Below, piece after piece: positions 36,351-44,395 of a DNA stretch of 64,000 nucleotides (position 1 is its first letter; each line of letters begins with the position of its first letter). Position numbers and translations under genes: made by a program. The stretch lies in contig NZ_JABEME010000010.1 in assembly GCF_013004645.1 (NCBI RefSeq), positions 82,525-146,524 on the forward strand. Direction: 5' to 3'. The DNA is from Stenotrophomonas africana. Its GTDB lineage: Bacteria; Pseudomonadota; Gammaproteobacteria; Xanthomonadales; Xanthomonadaceae. A model generated the notes under the pieces. The model had not been told where the DNA came from, searched no databases, and saw only the letters and a program-made list of their open reading frames with translations.

Positions 36351-36356
36351 TAAGAT
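36351..36356 (+). promoter_or_regulatory. -10 element of yidD (TAAGAT), probably leaderless
   Basis: TAAGAT ends 6 nt before the GTG start of yidD and no ribosome site intervenes. The 272-bp divergent gap 36091-36362 shows no other recognisable element. Confidence 0.4.
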
Positions 36357-36362
36357 GACTGG

Positions 36363-36617
36363 GTGATCTCGCGCCTGCTCATCGCCCTGCTGCGCTTCTA
36401 CAAGCGCTTCATCAGCCCCTTGCTGGGGCCACGCTGCCGTTTCGTGCCGAGCTGTTCTGAATACGCGATGGAAGCGATCGCGCGGCACGGCCCGCTGCGC
36501 GGAAGCTGGCTGGCTGCGCGCCGGCTGGGCCGCTGCCATCCGTTCCATCCCGGCGGCGTCGACCCCGTGCCCGAGTCCCCCAACGCCCCCTCTTGCCGTT
36601 GCACAGGAAAACACTGA
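36363..36617 (+). CDS. yidD: Membrane protein insertion efficiency factor YidD
   Basis: An 84-residue protein with the YidD signature: [31 protein letters not shown] and [15 protein letters not shown]. It is thought to lie on the inner face of the cytoplasmic membrane and assist YidC. It starts with GTG and ends 1 nt before pyrC, so the two are one transcript, unlike the common rpmH-rnpA-yidD-yidC arrangement. Confidence 0.93.
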   Translation: MISRLLIALLRFYKRFISPLLGPRCRFVPSCSEYAMEAIARHGPLRGSWLAARRLGRCHPFHPGGVDPVPESPNAPSCRCTGKH

Positions 36618-36618
36618 C

Positions 36619-37965
36619 ATGTCCTCCACCCTCATCACCAATGCCCGCATGGTCAACGAAGGCCGCACCTTCGACGGCGATCTGCGCATCGAGAACGGCC
36701 GCATCGCGCAGATCGGCAATGGGCTGGCGCCGCGCGTCGGCGAGCAGGTGGTGGATGCGGCCGGACGCTGGCTGCTGCCCGGCATGATCGATGACCAGGT
36801 GCACTTCCGCGAGCCGGGCCTGACCCACAAGGGTGACATCGCCAGCGAATCGGCGGCGGCCGTGGCCGGTGGCCTGACCAGCTTCATGGACATGCCCAAC
36901 ACCAATCCGCCGACGCTGGATTCGACCATTCTGGAAGCCAAGTACGAGCTCGCGCGCGGCCGCGCCTGGGCCAACTACGGCTTCTACCACGGCGCCAGCA
37001 ATGACAACCTGGACGCGATCCGCGCTCTGGACCCGAAGAAGGCCCCGGGCGTGAAGGTATTCATGGGTGCGTCGACCGGCAACATGCTGGTCGACAACCC
37101 GGAAACGCTGGATGCGATCTTCCGCGAATGCCCGACCCCGATCATCACGCACTGCGAAGACACGCCGATGATCGATGCCAACCTGAAGGCCTTCCAGGAA
37201 AAGTACGGCGATGCGCTGACCCCGGACATGCACCCGGACATCCGCTCACGCGAGGCCTGCATCAAGTCGACCCGCCTGGCGATGTCGCTGGCGCGCAAGC
37301 ACGGCACCCGCCTGCATGTGCTGCACATCTCCACCGCCGACGAGCTGGCGCTGTTCGAGAAGGGGCCGCTGATCCGCGCCGACGGCAGCCGCAAGCAGAT
37401 CACCGCTGAAACCTGCGTGCACTTCCTGCACTTCGCGCGCCCGGACTATGCGACCAAGGGCAACCTGATCAAGTGCAACCCGGCGATCAAGGACGTATCC
37501 GACCGCGAGGCAATCACCGCTGCGCTGGCCGACGACGTGCTGGACGTGCTGGCCACCGACCACGCCCCGCACACCTGGGAAGAGAAGCAGAAGCCCTACG
37601 CGCAGGCGCCGTCGGGCCTGCCGCTGGTGCAGTACGCGCTGGTGGCCGCGCTGGAGCGCGTGCACGAAGGCAAGCTGACCCGCGAGCAGGTGGTGCAGAA
37701 GTTCGCGCATGCGCCGGCGCAGCTGTTCGACGTCGAGGAGCGCGGCTTCCTGCGCGAAGGCTACTTCGCCGATCTTGTCCTGGTCGAAGACGTGCCGTTC
37801 ACGGTCAAGCGCGAGGACGTGCTGTCCAAGTGCGGCTGGTCGCCGTTTGAAGGCACCACCTTCCGTTCGCGCGTCGCCTCCACCTGGGTCAACGGCCAAC
37901 TGGTGTGGGACGGCAGCAAACTGGTGGGCGAGCCCGCCGGCCAGCGCATGACCTACGACCGCTGA
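36619..37965 (+). CDS. pyrC: Dihydroorotase (class I, AllB/PyrC-like)
   Basis: A 448-residue amidohydrolase cyclising carbamoyl aspartate to dihydroorotate. Metal ligands are in GMIDDQVHFREPG, the second histidine set in PTPIITHCEDT and LHVLHISTADE, and the catalytic aspartate in LATDHAPHTWEEK. The lysine of GVKVFMGASTG takes the place of the carbamylated lysine. This long form differs from the short E. coli PyrC. Allantoinase is a close relative but no purine-degradation genes are nearby. It overlaps the next gene by one base. Confidence 0.9.
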   Translation: MSSTLITNARMVNEGRTFDGDLRIENGRIAQIGNGLAPRVGEQVVDAAGRWLLPGMIDDQVHFREPGLTHKGDIASESAAAVAGGLTSFMDMPNTNPPTLDSTILEAKYELARGRAWANYGFYHGASNDNLDAIRALDPKKAPGVKVFMGASTGNMLVDNPETLDAIFRECPTPIITHCEDTPMIDANLKAFQEKYGDALTPDMHPDIRSREACIKSTRLAMSLARKHGTRLHVLHISTADELALFEKGPLIRADGSRKQITAETCVHFLHFARPDYATKGNLIKCNPAIKDVSDREAITAALADDVLDVLATDHAPHTWEEKQKPYAQAPSGLPLVQYALVAALERVHEGKLTREQVVQKFAHAPAQLFDVEERGFLREGYFADLVLVEDVPFTVKREDVLSKCGWSPFEGTTFRSRVASTWVNGQLVWDGSKLVGEPAGQRMTYDR

Positions 37966-38813
37966 TGCGTTCGGCACTGATGATCGGGGCGCTGCTGCTG
38001 GCCGCGCCCCTACTCACCGCACCGGCGGCCCAGGCGCAGGATGGCATCGGCAGCCTGATCGACAGCCGCGTGGTGTTCCCGGCCAGTGCGTCGCAGGGCG
38101 CACTGGTGATCGGCAAGGTGCCCGCCGGCAGCCGCGTGCAATACGCCGGCCGCCAGCTGCGGGTGAGCGGCTATGGCAGCGTGGTGTTCGGCATTGGCCG
38201 CGACGAGAAGGGTCCGCTGCGCGTGCAGGTGCAGCGCCCCGATGGTGGCAGCGAGACTGCGACCATTGCGGTGACGCCGCGCGACTGGCCCACCGAGCGG
38301 GTCAACGGCGTGCCACCGAAGACGGTCAACCCGCCGCCGGCGATTGCCGAGCGGATCAAGCGCGAACAGGCGCAGGTGACTGCCGCGCGTGCCCGCGATG
38401 ACGACCGTACCGACTTCACCCAGACCTTCATCTGGCCAGTGCAGGGCCGCATCAGCGGCCGCTTCGGCAACGCGCGCGTGTACAACGGCCAGCCCGGTGC
38501 CGGTCATTCCGGCATGGACATCGCCGTGCCTACCGGCACCCCGGTGAAGGCTCCGGCCGCCGGCATCGTGACCTTTGCCGGCCCGGACCTGTACCTGACC
38601 GGCGGCACCCTGCTGCTCGACCACGGTTTCGGGGTCAGTTCCAATTTCCTGCACCTGTCGCGCATCGACGTGAAGGTTGGCGACCGTGTGGAACAGGGCC
38701 AGGTGATCGCCGCGGTCGGCGCCACCGGTCGTGCCACCGGCCCGCACCTGCACTGGGGCATGAACTGGTTCGATACCCGTATCGACCCGTTGCTGGTGCT
38801 GGAGCGTAAATAA
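37965..38813 (+). CDS. M23 family metallopeptidase (LytM domain), exported
   Basis: A 282-residue periplasmic protein with a signal peptide (1-25, ending AQA-QD). An N-terminal beta domain (about 30-105) precedes a linker and a C-terminal LytM domain (about 155-280). Zinc ligands are in HSGMDIAVP and the terminal HLHWGMNWFD; the first motif is complete, so catalytic activity on peptidoglycan cross-links is likely. Its start overlaps the pyrC stop (TGATG). Downstream are SMAG stems facing a convergent gene. Confidence 0.9.
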   Translation: MRSALMIGALLLAAPLLTAPAAQAQDGIGSLIDSRVVFPASASQGALVIGKVPAGSRVQYAGRQLRVSGYGSVVFGIGRDEKGPLRVQVQRPDGGSETATIAVTPRDWPTERVNGVPPKTVNPPPAIAERIKREQAQVTAARARDDDRTDFTQTFIWPVQGRISGRFGNARVYNGQPGAGHSGMDIAVPTGTPVKAPAAGIVTFAGPDLYLTGGTLLLDHGFGVSSNFLHLSRIDVKVGDRVEQGQVIAAVGATGRATGPHLHWGMNWFDTRIDPLLVLERK

Positions 38814-38830
38814 CGCGTGCAATGCGCCTT

Positions 38831-38893
38831 GGTGGGTGCCGACCTTGGTCGGCACAATCCCTCAGAGCGTGCGGACCAAGGTCCGCACCCACC
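38831..38893. repeat. Paired palindromes between convergent genes
   Basis: GTGCCGACCTTGGTCGGCAC and GTGCGGACCAAGGTCCGCAC, each flanked by GGTGGGT/ACCCACC, lie between the M23 gene and the squalene-synthase-like gene. Same family as the stems at 19484, though without a clear GTAG end. Confidence 0.8.
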
Positions 38894-38918
38894 AGAAGCT
38901 GTCCGCAGGGCCGATCGA

Positions 38919-39623
38919 TCAACCGCGCGCGGCCCACCACACGCGCAGCAGGGTGCGCACCGGAGTAGCTTCAATCGGCTTGCCTGCGGCCTGCGCGGCA
39001 ACGCGGGCGCGCGCCAGACTGGACCACACGCGTCGCGGGCGCGGGCCAGGCACGCGGGTGCCCCACCCCTTCAACAGATGCTGCGCCCAGCGCTGCGCGG
39101 CGCTGCTGGCATCACCGTCCAGCAGGCTGCGCGGCACACCGGCCACGCCGGCATCCTGCAGGCGCTGGGCCAGGGTCTGCAGCTGCACCGCACGACCGGC
39201 GCCGGTGCGCGGCTTGTCCGCGAACAAGACCGCCTCCACCGCGGCTACGGCCTCGGCGTAGTTGGCCAGCGAACGCTCGGCTCCGGCCGCATCCAGTGCG
39301 ACAGTGCGCGCTTCAACCAGATCCGGCAGCGCTTCGGCCAACTGGGCCCACGGCGCACGCACCGGCTCCAGCAGACGTCCCAGCGGATGGCGCGAACGAT
39401 GCGCGGCCCAGCTGCGCAGCTCCTCGCCCCACCACGCCAGCTTGGCGTCGGCCGGCAGCGGATCGCCGCCGGTGTTGAGCATGTCGTCGAACTCCTGCAG
39501 CAGCGCGAACCACGCCACGGCAAGCTCGCGTTGCGATTCGGCCACGAACGGGGCGGCCACCGACCATTCCGGCCAACGGCTGCGCCACTTGTCGAGGAAA
39601 CTGTCCAGCGCGGTACTGCTCAC
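38919..39623 (-). CDS. Squalene/phytoene synthase-like protein, degenerate
   Basis: A 234-residue all-helical protein. FVAESQRELAVAWFALLQEF and DAKLAWWGEELRSW resemble the first part of squalene/phytoene synthases, and the size and helical spacing agree, but the aspartate-rich DxxxD motifs needed for prenyl diphosphate binding are not seen, so it is unlikely to be a normal prenyl synthase. The start is GTG with AAGGA 8 nt upstream. It follows mupP by 11 nt as the last gene of the mtaD-ubiG-mupP operon. Function unknown. Confidence 0.65.
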   Translation of the reverse strand: MSSTALDSFLDKWRSRWPEWSVAAPFVAESQRELAVAWFALLQEFDDMLNTGGDPLPADAKLAWWGEELRSWAAHRSRHPLGRLLEPVRAPWAQLAEALPDLVEARTVALDAAGAERSLANYAEAVAAVEAVLFADKPRTGAGRAVQLQTLAQRLQDAGVAGVPRSLLDGDASSAAQRWAQHLLKGWGTRVPGPRPRRVWSSLARARVAAQAAGKPIEATPVRTLLRVWWAARG

Positions 39624-39634
39624 TACGTGATTCC

Positions 39635-40330
39635 TTACGGCTGGGCCGGGGCTGCCGGCCGGGTCGGCCAGAGACTGGCCAGTTGCAGAAGTTCAGCATT
39701 CTCGACCAGCACGTCGGCCTGCCAGGCCAACGGGTCGTCGCTGTGCAGGCGGTAGCCCCACAGCGCCGCCACCGACGGCATGGCGGCAGCGCGTGCGGCG
39801 ATGATGTCGCGCTCGTCGTCACCCACGTACACGCAGTCTTCGGCGGCGATGCCGATCGCCTGCGCGGCGTGCAGCAGCGGCAGCGGGTGCGGCTTGCGCT
39901 CGGCCAGGCTGTCACCACCGACCAGCACCGCGCAGCGCTGCTGCCAGCCGTATTGCGGCACGATCAAGCGCGCCAGGTACTCCGGCTTGTTGGTGACGAT
40001 GCCCCACACCGTACCCGCCTCATCCAGCGCGGCGAGCATGCCGGCCACGCCATCGAACAGCACCGCGTGCTGGCCGATCATCGCTTCGTAGCGCTGCAGG
40101 AATTCCGGGATCAGTGCATCGCGCGCAGCGGCATCCAAGTCCGGGAAAGCGGCCCCGACCATCGCGCGCGAGCCCTTGGAGACCACCGGTCGCAGCTGTG
40201 CCGGATCGACCGGCGCGCGTCCACGCTCGGCCAGCATCGCATCGCAGGTGGCGACGAAGTCCGGCGCGCTGTCCAGCAGGGTGCCGTCCAGATCGAACAG
40301 CACCGCGCGCGGGAAGCGTGCAGAGGTCAT
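39635..40330 (-). CDS. mupP: HAD phosphatase: N-acetylmuramic acid 6-phosphate phosphatase MupP (or phosphoglycolate phosphatase)
   Basis: A 231-residue HAD hydrolase with motif [12 protein letters not shown], motif II VTNKP, a lysine in [11 protein letters not shown] and motif [11 protein letters not shown]. By similarity alone it would be called phosphoglycolate phosphatase (Gph). Its position directly behind ubiG, coupled as ATGA, is the place of mupP in Pseudomonas, which recycles muramic acid 6-phosphate into UDP-MurNAc. The muropeptide role is therefore more likely, but the residues that separate the two were not tested. Confidence 0.85.
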   Translation of the reverse strand: MTSARFPRAVLFDLDGTLLDSAPDFVATCDAMLAERGRAPVDPAQLRPVVSKGSRAMVGAAFPDLDAAARDALIPEFLQRYEAMIGQHAVLFDGVAGMLAALDEAGTVWGIVTNKPEYLARLIVPQYGWQQRCAVLVGGDSLAERKPHPLPLLHAAQAIGIAAEDCVYVGDDERDIIAARAAAMPSVAALWGYRLHSDDPLAWQADVLVENAELLQLASLWPTRPAAPAQP

Positions 40331-41043
40331 GCCGGCTTGACCGCGTAGGCCAGGTAGTTGATGTCGGTGCGGCTGCTCAGGCGGGCGTGGTTGCGCCACG
40401 GCTCGTAGGCCATGCCACTGACATCCACCAGCTGCACGTCAGCCTCGCGCAGCCAGCGCGCCAGCTCGGCCGGCTTGATGAATTCCTGGTAGTGGTGCGT
40501 GCCCTTGGGCAGCAGCCGCGCCACGTACTCGGCGCCGACAATCGCCACCGCGAACGCGGCAGCGGTGCGGTTGATGGTCGACAGGAACAGGTGGCCACCC
40601 GGCTTCAGCAGGCGCTTGCAGGCCTCGATGATTGCGCCGGGATCGGGCACGTGCTCGAGCATTTCCATGCAGGTGACTACGTCGAAGCTGCCCGGCTGCT
40701 CGGCGGCAAGGTCTTCGGCGGCCTGCACGCGGTAGTCAACCTTGGCGCCACTTTCCAGCGCATGCAGCCGCGCGACCTTGACCAGCTCCGGGGCCAGGTC
40801 GATGGCGGTGACATCGGCGCCGGCCTGGGCCAGCGCTTCACTCAACAGGCCGCCACCGCAACCGATGTCGAGCACGCGTGCGCCGCGCAGCGGCACGCGC
40901 TCGGCCACGTACTTCAGTCGCACCGGATTCAGTGCGTGCAGCGGCTTCTGCGGGCCATCAGCGTCCCACCAGCGGTTGGCCAGCGCGGCGAACTTGTCCA
41001 GCTCGGCCTGATCGAAATTGGAGGAAGCGTGGGGGGCAGTCAT
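40327..41043 (-). CDS. ubiG: Ubiquinone biosynthesis O-methyltransferase UbiG
   Basis: A 238-residue SAM-dependent enzyme carrying out both O-methylations of ubiquinone. The SAM-binding motif is [13 protein letters not shown], and [19 protein letters not shown] at the N-terminus and [11 protein letters not shown] are typical of UbiG. It sits 24 nt after mtaD and overlaps mupP by 4 bases. Confidence 0.95.
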   Translation of the reverse strand: MTAPHASSNFDQAELDKFAALANRWWDADGPQKPLHALNPVRLKYVAERVPLRGARVLDIGCGGGLLSEALAQAGADVTAIDLAPELVKVARLHALESGAKVDYRVQAAEDLAAEQPGSFDVVTCMEMLEHVPDPGAIIEACKRLLKPGGHLFLSTINRTAAAFAVAIVGAEYVARLLPKGTHHYQEFIKPAELARWLREADVQLVDVSGMAYEPWRNHARLSSRTDINYLAYAVKPA

Positions 41044-41067
41044 GAGGAGTCCTTGCGGCGCCAGGGA

Positions 41068-42411
41068 TCAGGCGCGGATATGACGGATGCGCTCGCGCCA
41101 CTGGCGCGCGTTGGCGATGATGCCCGGCAGGTCCATGCCGACCAGCTCGCGCTGCACCAGCTTCGGCTTGCCGGCAATCCAGACGTCGCTGACCTGCTGG
41201 CGGCCGGTGGCGTACACCAGCTGCGACAGCACGTTGTGCAGCGGCTGGGTTTCCAGCGCCGACAGGTCAACGCAGACCAGGTCGGCCTGCTTGCCGACTT
41301 CGATCGAGCCGATGCGCTCGCCGAAGCCCAACGCGCGGGCACCGCCCAGGGTGGAAGCGCGCAGCGTGGTGGCCGCGTCCAGCGCGGTGGCATCGTCGGC
41401 CACGGCCTTGGCCAGGATCGCTGCGGTGCGGTTCTCGCTGAACATGTCCAGGTCGTTGTTGCTGGCGCAGCCGTCGGTGCCGATCGCCAGGTTCACGCCA
41501 GCACGCTGCAGGGCGCAGGCCGGGCAGAAACCGGAGGCCAGCTTGAGGTTCGATTCCGGGCAGTGCACCACGCTGACGCCACGTTCGGCGCACAGGTGGA
41601 TTTCCGCGTCGGTCAGCTGGGTCATGTGCACCGCGATCAGGCGGTCGTTGACCAGGCCGAGCCGATCCAGTCGCGCCAGCGGGCGCTGGCCGTGCAGCTT
41701 GATCGAATCGTTGATCTCCTGCGCGGTCTCGTGGGTGTGCAGGTGCACCTGCATGTCGAGCTGGTCGGACAGCATCCGCACCCGCTCGAAATTGGCATCG
41801 TTGACCGTATACGGCGCATGCGGCGCGAATGCGGTGCCGATCAGCGGATCGGTGCGCCACTGGTCGTGCAGTTCACCGGCCTTGGCGAAGTACTCGTCGT
41901 CGGTCTTGGCCCAGGCGGTGGGAAAATCGATGATGACCGCGCCGACCAGCGCGCGGAAACCGTGCTTCTTGTAGACGGCGGCCTGCACGTCGCCGAAGAA
42001 GTAGTTCTCGTTGGCACAGGTGGTACCGCCGCGCAGCATCTCGGCGATGGCCAGGGTGGTGCCGTCGGCAACGAACTCGGGGCCGATCACCGCCGCTTCC
42101 ACCGGCCAGATGTGCTGCTGCAGCCAGGTCATCAGCGGCAGGTCGTCGGCGACGCCGCGCAGCAGGGTCATCGGGTTGTGCGTGTGCGCGTTGACCAGGC
42201 CCGGCATCAGCGCGGCCTCAGGACGGCTGACCACCTGGGTGGCGCGGAACCGCGCGCGCGCCTCGGCACGCGGCAGGATGGCCACGATCTCGCTGCCACG
42301 CACGGCAACGGCATGGTCTTCCAGCACCACCGCATGCGGCTCGATCGGAACGACGTAACCGGCTTCGATGAGCAGGTCGCAGGCTTCGGGGAGGTGCGGG
42401 CTATCGCTCAT
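41068..42411 (-). CDS. mtaD: 5-methylthioadenosine/S-adenosylhomocysteine deaminase (TRZ/ATZ family)
   Basis: A 447-residue amidohydrolase. The metal motif GLVNAHTHNPM is followed by HLHTHETAQEI, the second histidine group and IGTDGCASNNDLDMF. The family deaminates MTA and SAH (EC 3.5.4.28/31) and related adenosine derivatives. Coupling with ubiG, a SAM-dependent methyltransferase that produces SAH, fits removal of this inhibitor. It is the first gene of the operon. Confidence 0.88.
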   Translation of the reverse strand: MSDSPHLPEACDLLIEAGYVVPIEPHAVVLEDHAVAVRGSEIVAILPRAEARARFRATQVVSRPEAALMPGLVNAHTHNPMTLLRGVADDLPLMTWLQQHIWPVEAAVIGPEFVADGTTLAIAEMLRGGTTCANENYFFGDVQAAVYKKHGFRALVGAVIIDFPTAWAKTDDEYFAKAGELHDQWRTDPLIGTAFAPHAPYTVNDANFERVRMLSDQLDMQVHLHTHETAQEINDSIKLHGQRPLARLDRLGLVNDRLIAVHMTQLTDAEIHLCAERGVSVVHCPESNLKLASGFCPACALQRAGVNLAIGTDGCASNNDLDMFSENRTAAILAKAVADDATALDAATTLRASTLGGARALGFGERIGSIEVGKQADLVCVDLSALETQPLHNVLSQLVYATGRQQVSDVWIAGKPKLVQRELVGMDLPGIIANARQWRERIRHIRA

Positions 42412-42514
42412 GCGGGCTCACTTGGCTGTGGGGGCGGCGAGATACTTCTGGGGACACGCCCCTGAGTCAGGGGCTGCCGCGAAGCGGCGGGGTCTGGAGA
42501 CCCGTGAAGCGGGG

Positions 42515-42620
42515 CCCATGATCTGCCGAAGCAGATCATGGGAGCGCCAGCGCGAATGCGATGGCGCGTACCCGAGCATGGCTCGGCTCTACCGTAAGGT
42601 CGGCCTATGGCCGGAACCTT
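42515..42620. repeat. Hairpin and SMAG stems downstream of efp
   Basis: CCCATGATCTGC-CGAA-GCAGATCATGGG (42515-42542) is a perfect 12-bp stem with a CGAA tetraloop. A SMAG stem ends in CTAC at 42592, and AAGGTCGGCC-TAT-GGCCGGAACCTT reaches the efp stop codon. None has a T run. No gene is seen in 42412-42618. Confidence 0.75.
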
Positions 42621-43185
42621 ACTTGACGCGTGCGGAGTATTCGCCCGAACGGGTGTCGACGCGGATCACCTCATCCTGGTTGACGAACAGCGGCACGCGG
42701 ACCACGGCGCCGGTTTCCAGGGTGGCCGGCTTGCCGCCGCCGCCCGAGGTGTCACCGCGGACGCCCGGATCGGTTTCGGTGATCTTCAGTTCAACGAAGT
42801 TCGGCGGCTGCACGAAGATCGGCTCACCGTTCCACAGGGTGACCACGCAGGACTCTTCGCCCTTCAGCCACTTCTCGGCGCCGCCCATGCCGGCCTTGGT
42901 GGCCTGGACCTGCTCGAAGGATTCCGGGTCCATGAAGTGCCAGTACTCGCCGTCGCTGTACATGAAGTTCATGTCGGTATCGACGACGTCGGCTGCATCC
43001 AGCGAGTCGGTCGACTTCATGGTGACTTCCTGGGTACGGCCGTCCTTGATCAGGCGGTACTTCACGCGGGTGAAGGCCTGGCCCTTGCCCGGCTTGACGT
43101 ATTCGGTGTCGATGATGACGGCCGGTTGGTTGTTGACCAGGATCTTCATCCCGTTCTTGACGTCGTTCATGCCGTAGCTGGCCAT
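42619..43185 (-). CDS. efp: Translation elongation factor P
   Basis: A 188-residue factor that relieves ribosome stalling at proline runs. The modifiable Lys34 is present in the KOW-domain loop VKPGKGQAF, which is the EpmA/EpmB type of EF-P, and the OB domains are complete. The ATG at 43185 has a good AGGAG site. The lysine-modifying EpmB is encoded divergently next to it, which fits beta-lysylation; epmA is outside the window. Confidence 0.96.
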   Translation of the reverse strand: MASYGMNDVKNGMKILVNNQPAVIIDTEYVKPGKGQAFTRVKYRLIKDGRTQEVTMKSTDSLDAADVVDTDMNFMYSDGEYWHFMDPESFEQVQATKAGMGGAEKWLKGEESCVVTLWNGEPIFVQPPNFVELKITETDPGVRGDTSGGGGKPATLETGAVVRVPLFVNQDEVIRVDTRSGEYSARVK

Positions 43186-43231
43186 GCGTAAACTCCTGAG
43201 TGGCAAAAACGCCGCGGGTGCGGCGAGCCGT

Positions 43232-43263
43232 TAGAATGGAAAGCCCACCGGATGCCGGTGGGC
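43232..43263 (+). promoter_or_regulatory. epmB promoter -10 and 5'-UTR hairpin
   Basis: TAGAAT at 43232-43237 puts the transcription start near 43244. A perfect 9-bp stem, GCCCACCGG-ATG-CCGGTGGGC (43243-43263), would sit at the very 5' end, followed 5 nt later by TTTTT. The ATG in its loop is a poor start candidate. The gap between stem and T run makes true termination doubtful. Confidence 0.5.
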
Positions 43264-43281
43264 GACTGTTTTTCTGCCCAC

Positions 43282-44322
43282 ATGATAACCGCAGGCCCCC
43301 TCTCCATGCAGCTTTCCGCCTTCCCCCGGCCCCAGTCGCCCGGTGCGCCCGCGCGCTGGCAGCAGCTCTGGCGCCAGGCGCTGCGCGACCCGCACGCGCT
43401 GCTGGCCCGGCTGCAGCTGGACCCGGCCGCGCTGGGCGTCTCGGAGGCGGCCATGGCCCAGTTCGCGCTGCGCGTGCCGGAGGGCTTCGTGGCCCGCATG
43501 CGTTCTGGCGATGCGGCCGACCCGCTGCTGCGCCAGGTGCTGCCGATCGACGAGGAAATGCGGCCGGCGCCCGGGTTCAGCTTCGATGCGGTGGGCGATG
43601 GCGCCGCCAGGAAGGCCACTGGCGTCATCCAGAAGTACCGCGGTCGCGCCCTGTTGGTCGCCACCGGCAGCTGCGCGATCAACTGCCGCTACTGCTTCCG
43701 TCGCCACTTCGACTACGGCGCGGAGAACGCCGCCAAGGGAGGCTGGCAGGAGGCGGTGGCCGCCATCGCGGGCGATCCGGACATCGACGAGGTGATCCTG
43801 TCTGGCGGTGACCCGCTGTCACTTGCCACGCACAAGCTGGTCGAGCTGACCGACGCCCTGCGCGCGATCCCGCATATCCGCCGCCTGCGCATCCATACCC
43901 GGCTGCCGATCGTGCTGCCGGAGCGCGTGGACGATGAACTGGTCTCCTGGCTGGACAGCCTGCCCTGGCCGCTGGCGATCGTGGTCCACGCCAACCACGC
44001 CAATGAGTTCGACGCCAGCGTGGACGCAGCGATGGCTCGCCTGCGCGGCATCGGTGCCCAGCTGCTGAACCAGGCGGTACTGCTGCGCGGGGTCAATGAC
44101 AGCGTGCAGGCCCTGCAGGACCTGAGCGAGCGCAGCTTCGCCGCCGGCGTACTGCCCTACTACCTGCACCAGCTGGACCGGGTCGAGGGCGTGGCCCACT
44201 TCGAAGTGGACGATGCCCGGGCCAAGGCGCTGATTGCCGGCCTCACCGCACGCCTGTCCGGTTATCTGATCCCGAAACTGGTGCGCGAACTGCCCGGCGA
44301 CCCGAGCAAGCGCCCGCTGTAA
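43282..44322 (+). CDS. epmB: EF-P beta-lysylation protein EpmB (lysine 2,3-aminomutase-like)
   Basis: A 346-residue radical SAM enzyme that makes (R)-beta-lysine for EF-P. The iron-sulfur motif is CAINCRYCFRRHF, then LSGGDPLSL and a PLP-lysine region near the C-terminus (YYLHQLDRVEGVAHF). LRVPEGFVARMRSGDAADPLLRQVLP is typical of EpmB rather than of metabolic lysine aminomutases. ATG 43282 is chosen; 43252 lies in a hairpin loop and 43306 (MQLSAF) is possible. It ends one base before a large bidirectional terminator. Confidence 0.93.
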   Translation: MITAGPLSMQLSAFPRPQSPGAPARWQQLWRQALRDPHALLARLQLDPAALGVSEAAMAQFALRVPEGFVARMRSGDAADPLLRQVLPIDEEMRPAPGFSFDAVGDGAARKATGVIQKYRGRALLVATGSCAINCRYCFRRHFDYGAENAAKGGWQEAVAAIAGDPDIDEVILSGGDPLSLATHKLVELTDALRAIPHIRRLRIHTRLPIVLPERVDDELVSWLDSLPWPLAIVVHANHANEFDASVDAAMARLRGIGAQLLNQAVLLRGVNDSVQALQDLSERSFAAGVLPYYLHQLDRVEGVAHFEVDDARAKALIAGLTARLSGYLIPKLVRELPGDPSKRPL

Positions 44323-44323
44323 C

Positions 44324-44391
44324 AAAAAAGGGGACGGGGGGAATTAAGTCGCTTATGCATTTGCGACTTAATTCCCCCCGTCCCCTTTTTT
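44324..44391. terminator. 29-bp perfect palindrome acting as bidirectional terminator
   Basis: The arms AAAAAAGGGGACGGGGGG + AATTAAGTCGC (44324-44352) and their exact complement (44363-44391) enclose a 10-nt loop. An A tract on one side and a T tract on the other give intrinsic-terminator form in both directions, between the convergent epmB and GGDEF/EAL genes. GGGGTCA, a second repeat motif, follows at 44392 and contains the stop of the downstream gene. Confidence 0.85.
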
Positions 44392-44395
44392 GGGG

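Noticed and set aside
43252..43284. epmB start at the ATG at 43252
   Set aside because: This ATG is the loop of a 9-bp hairpin about 8 nt from the inferred transcript start and adds ten non-conserved residues; 43282 is preferred.
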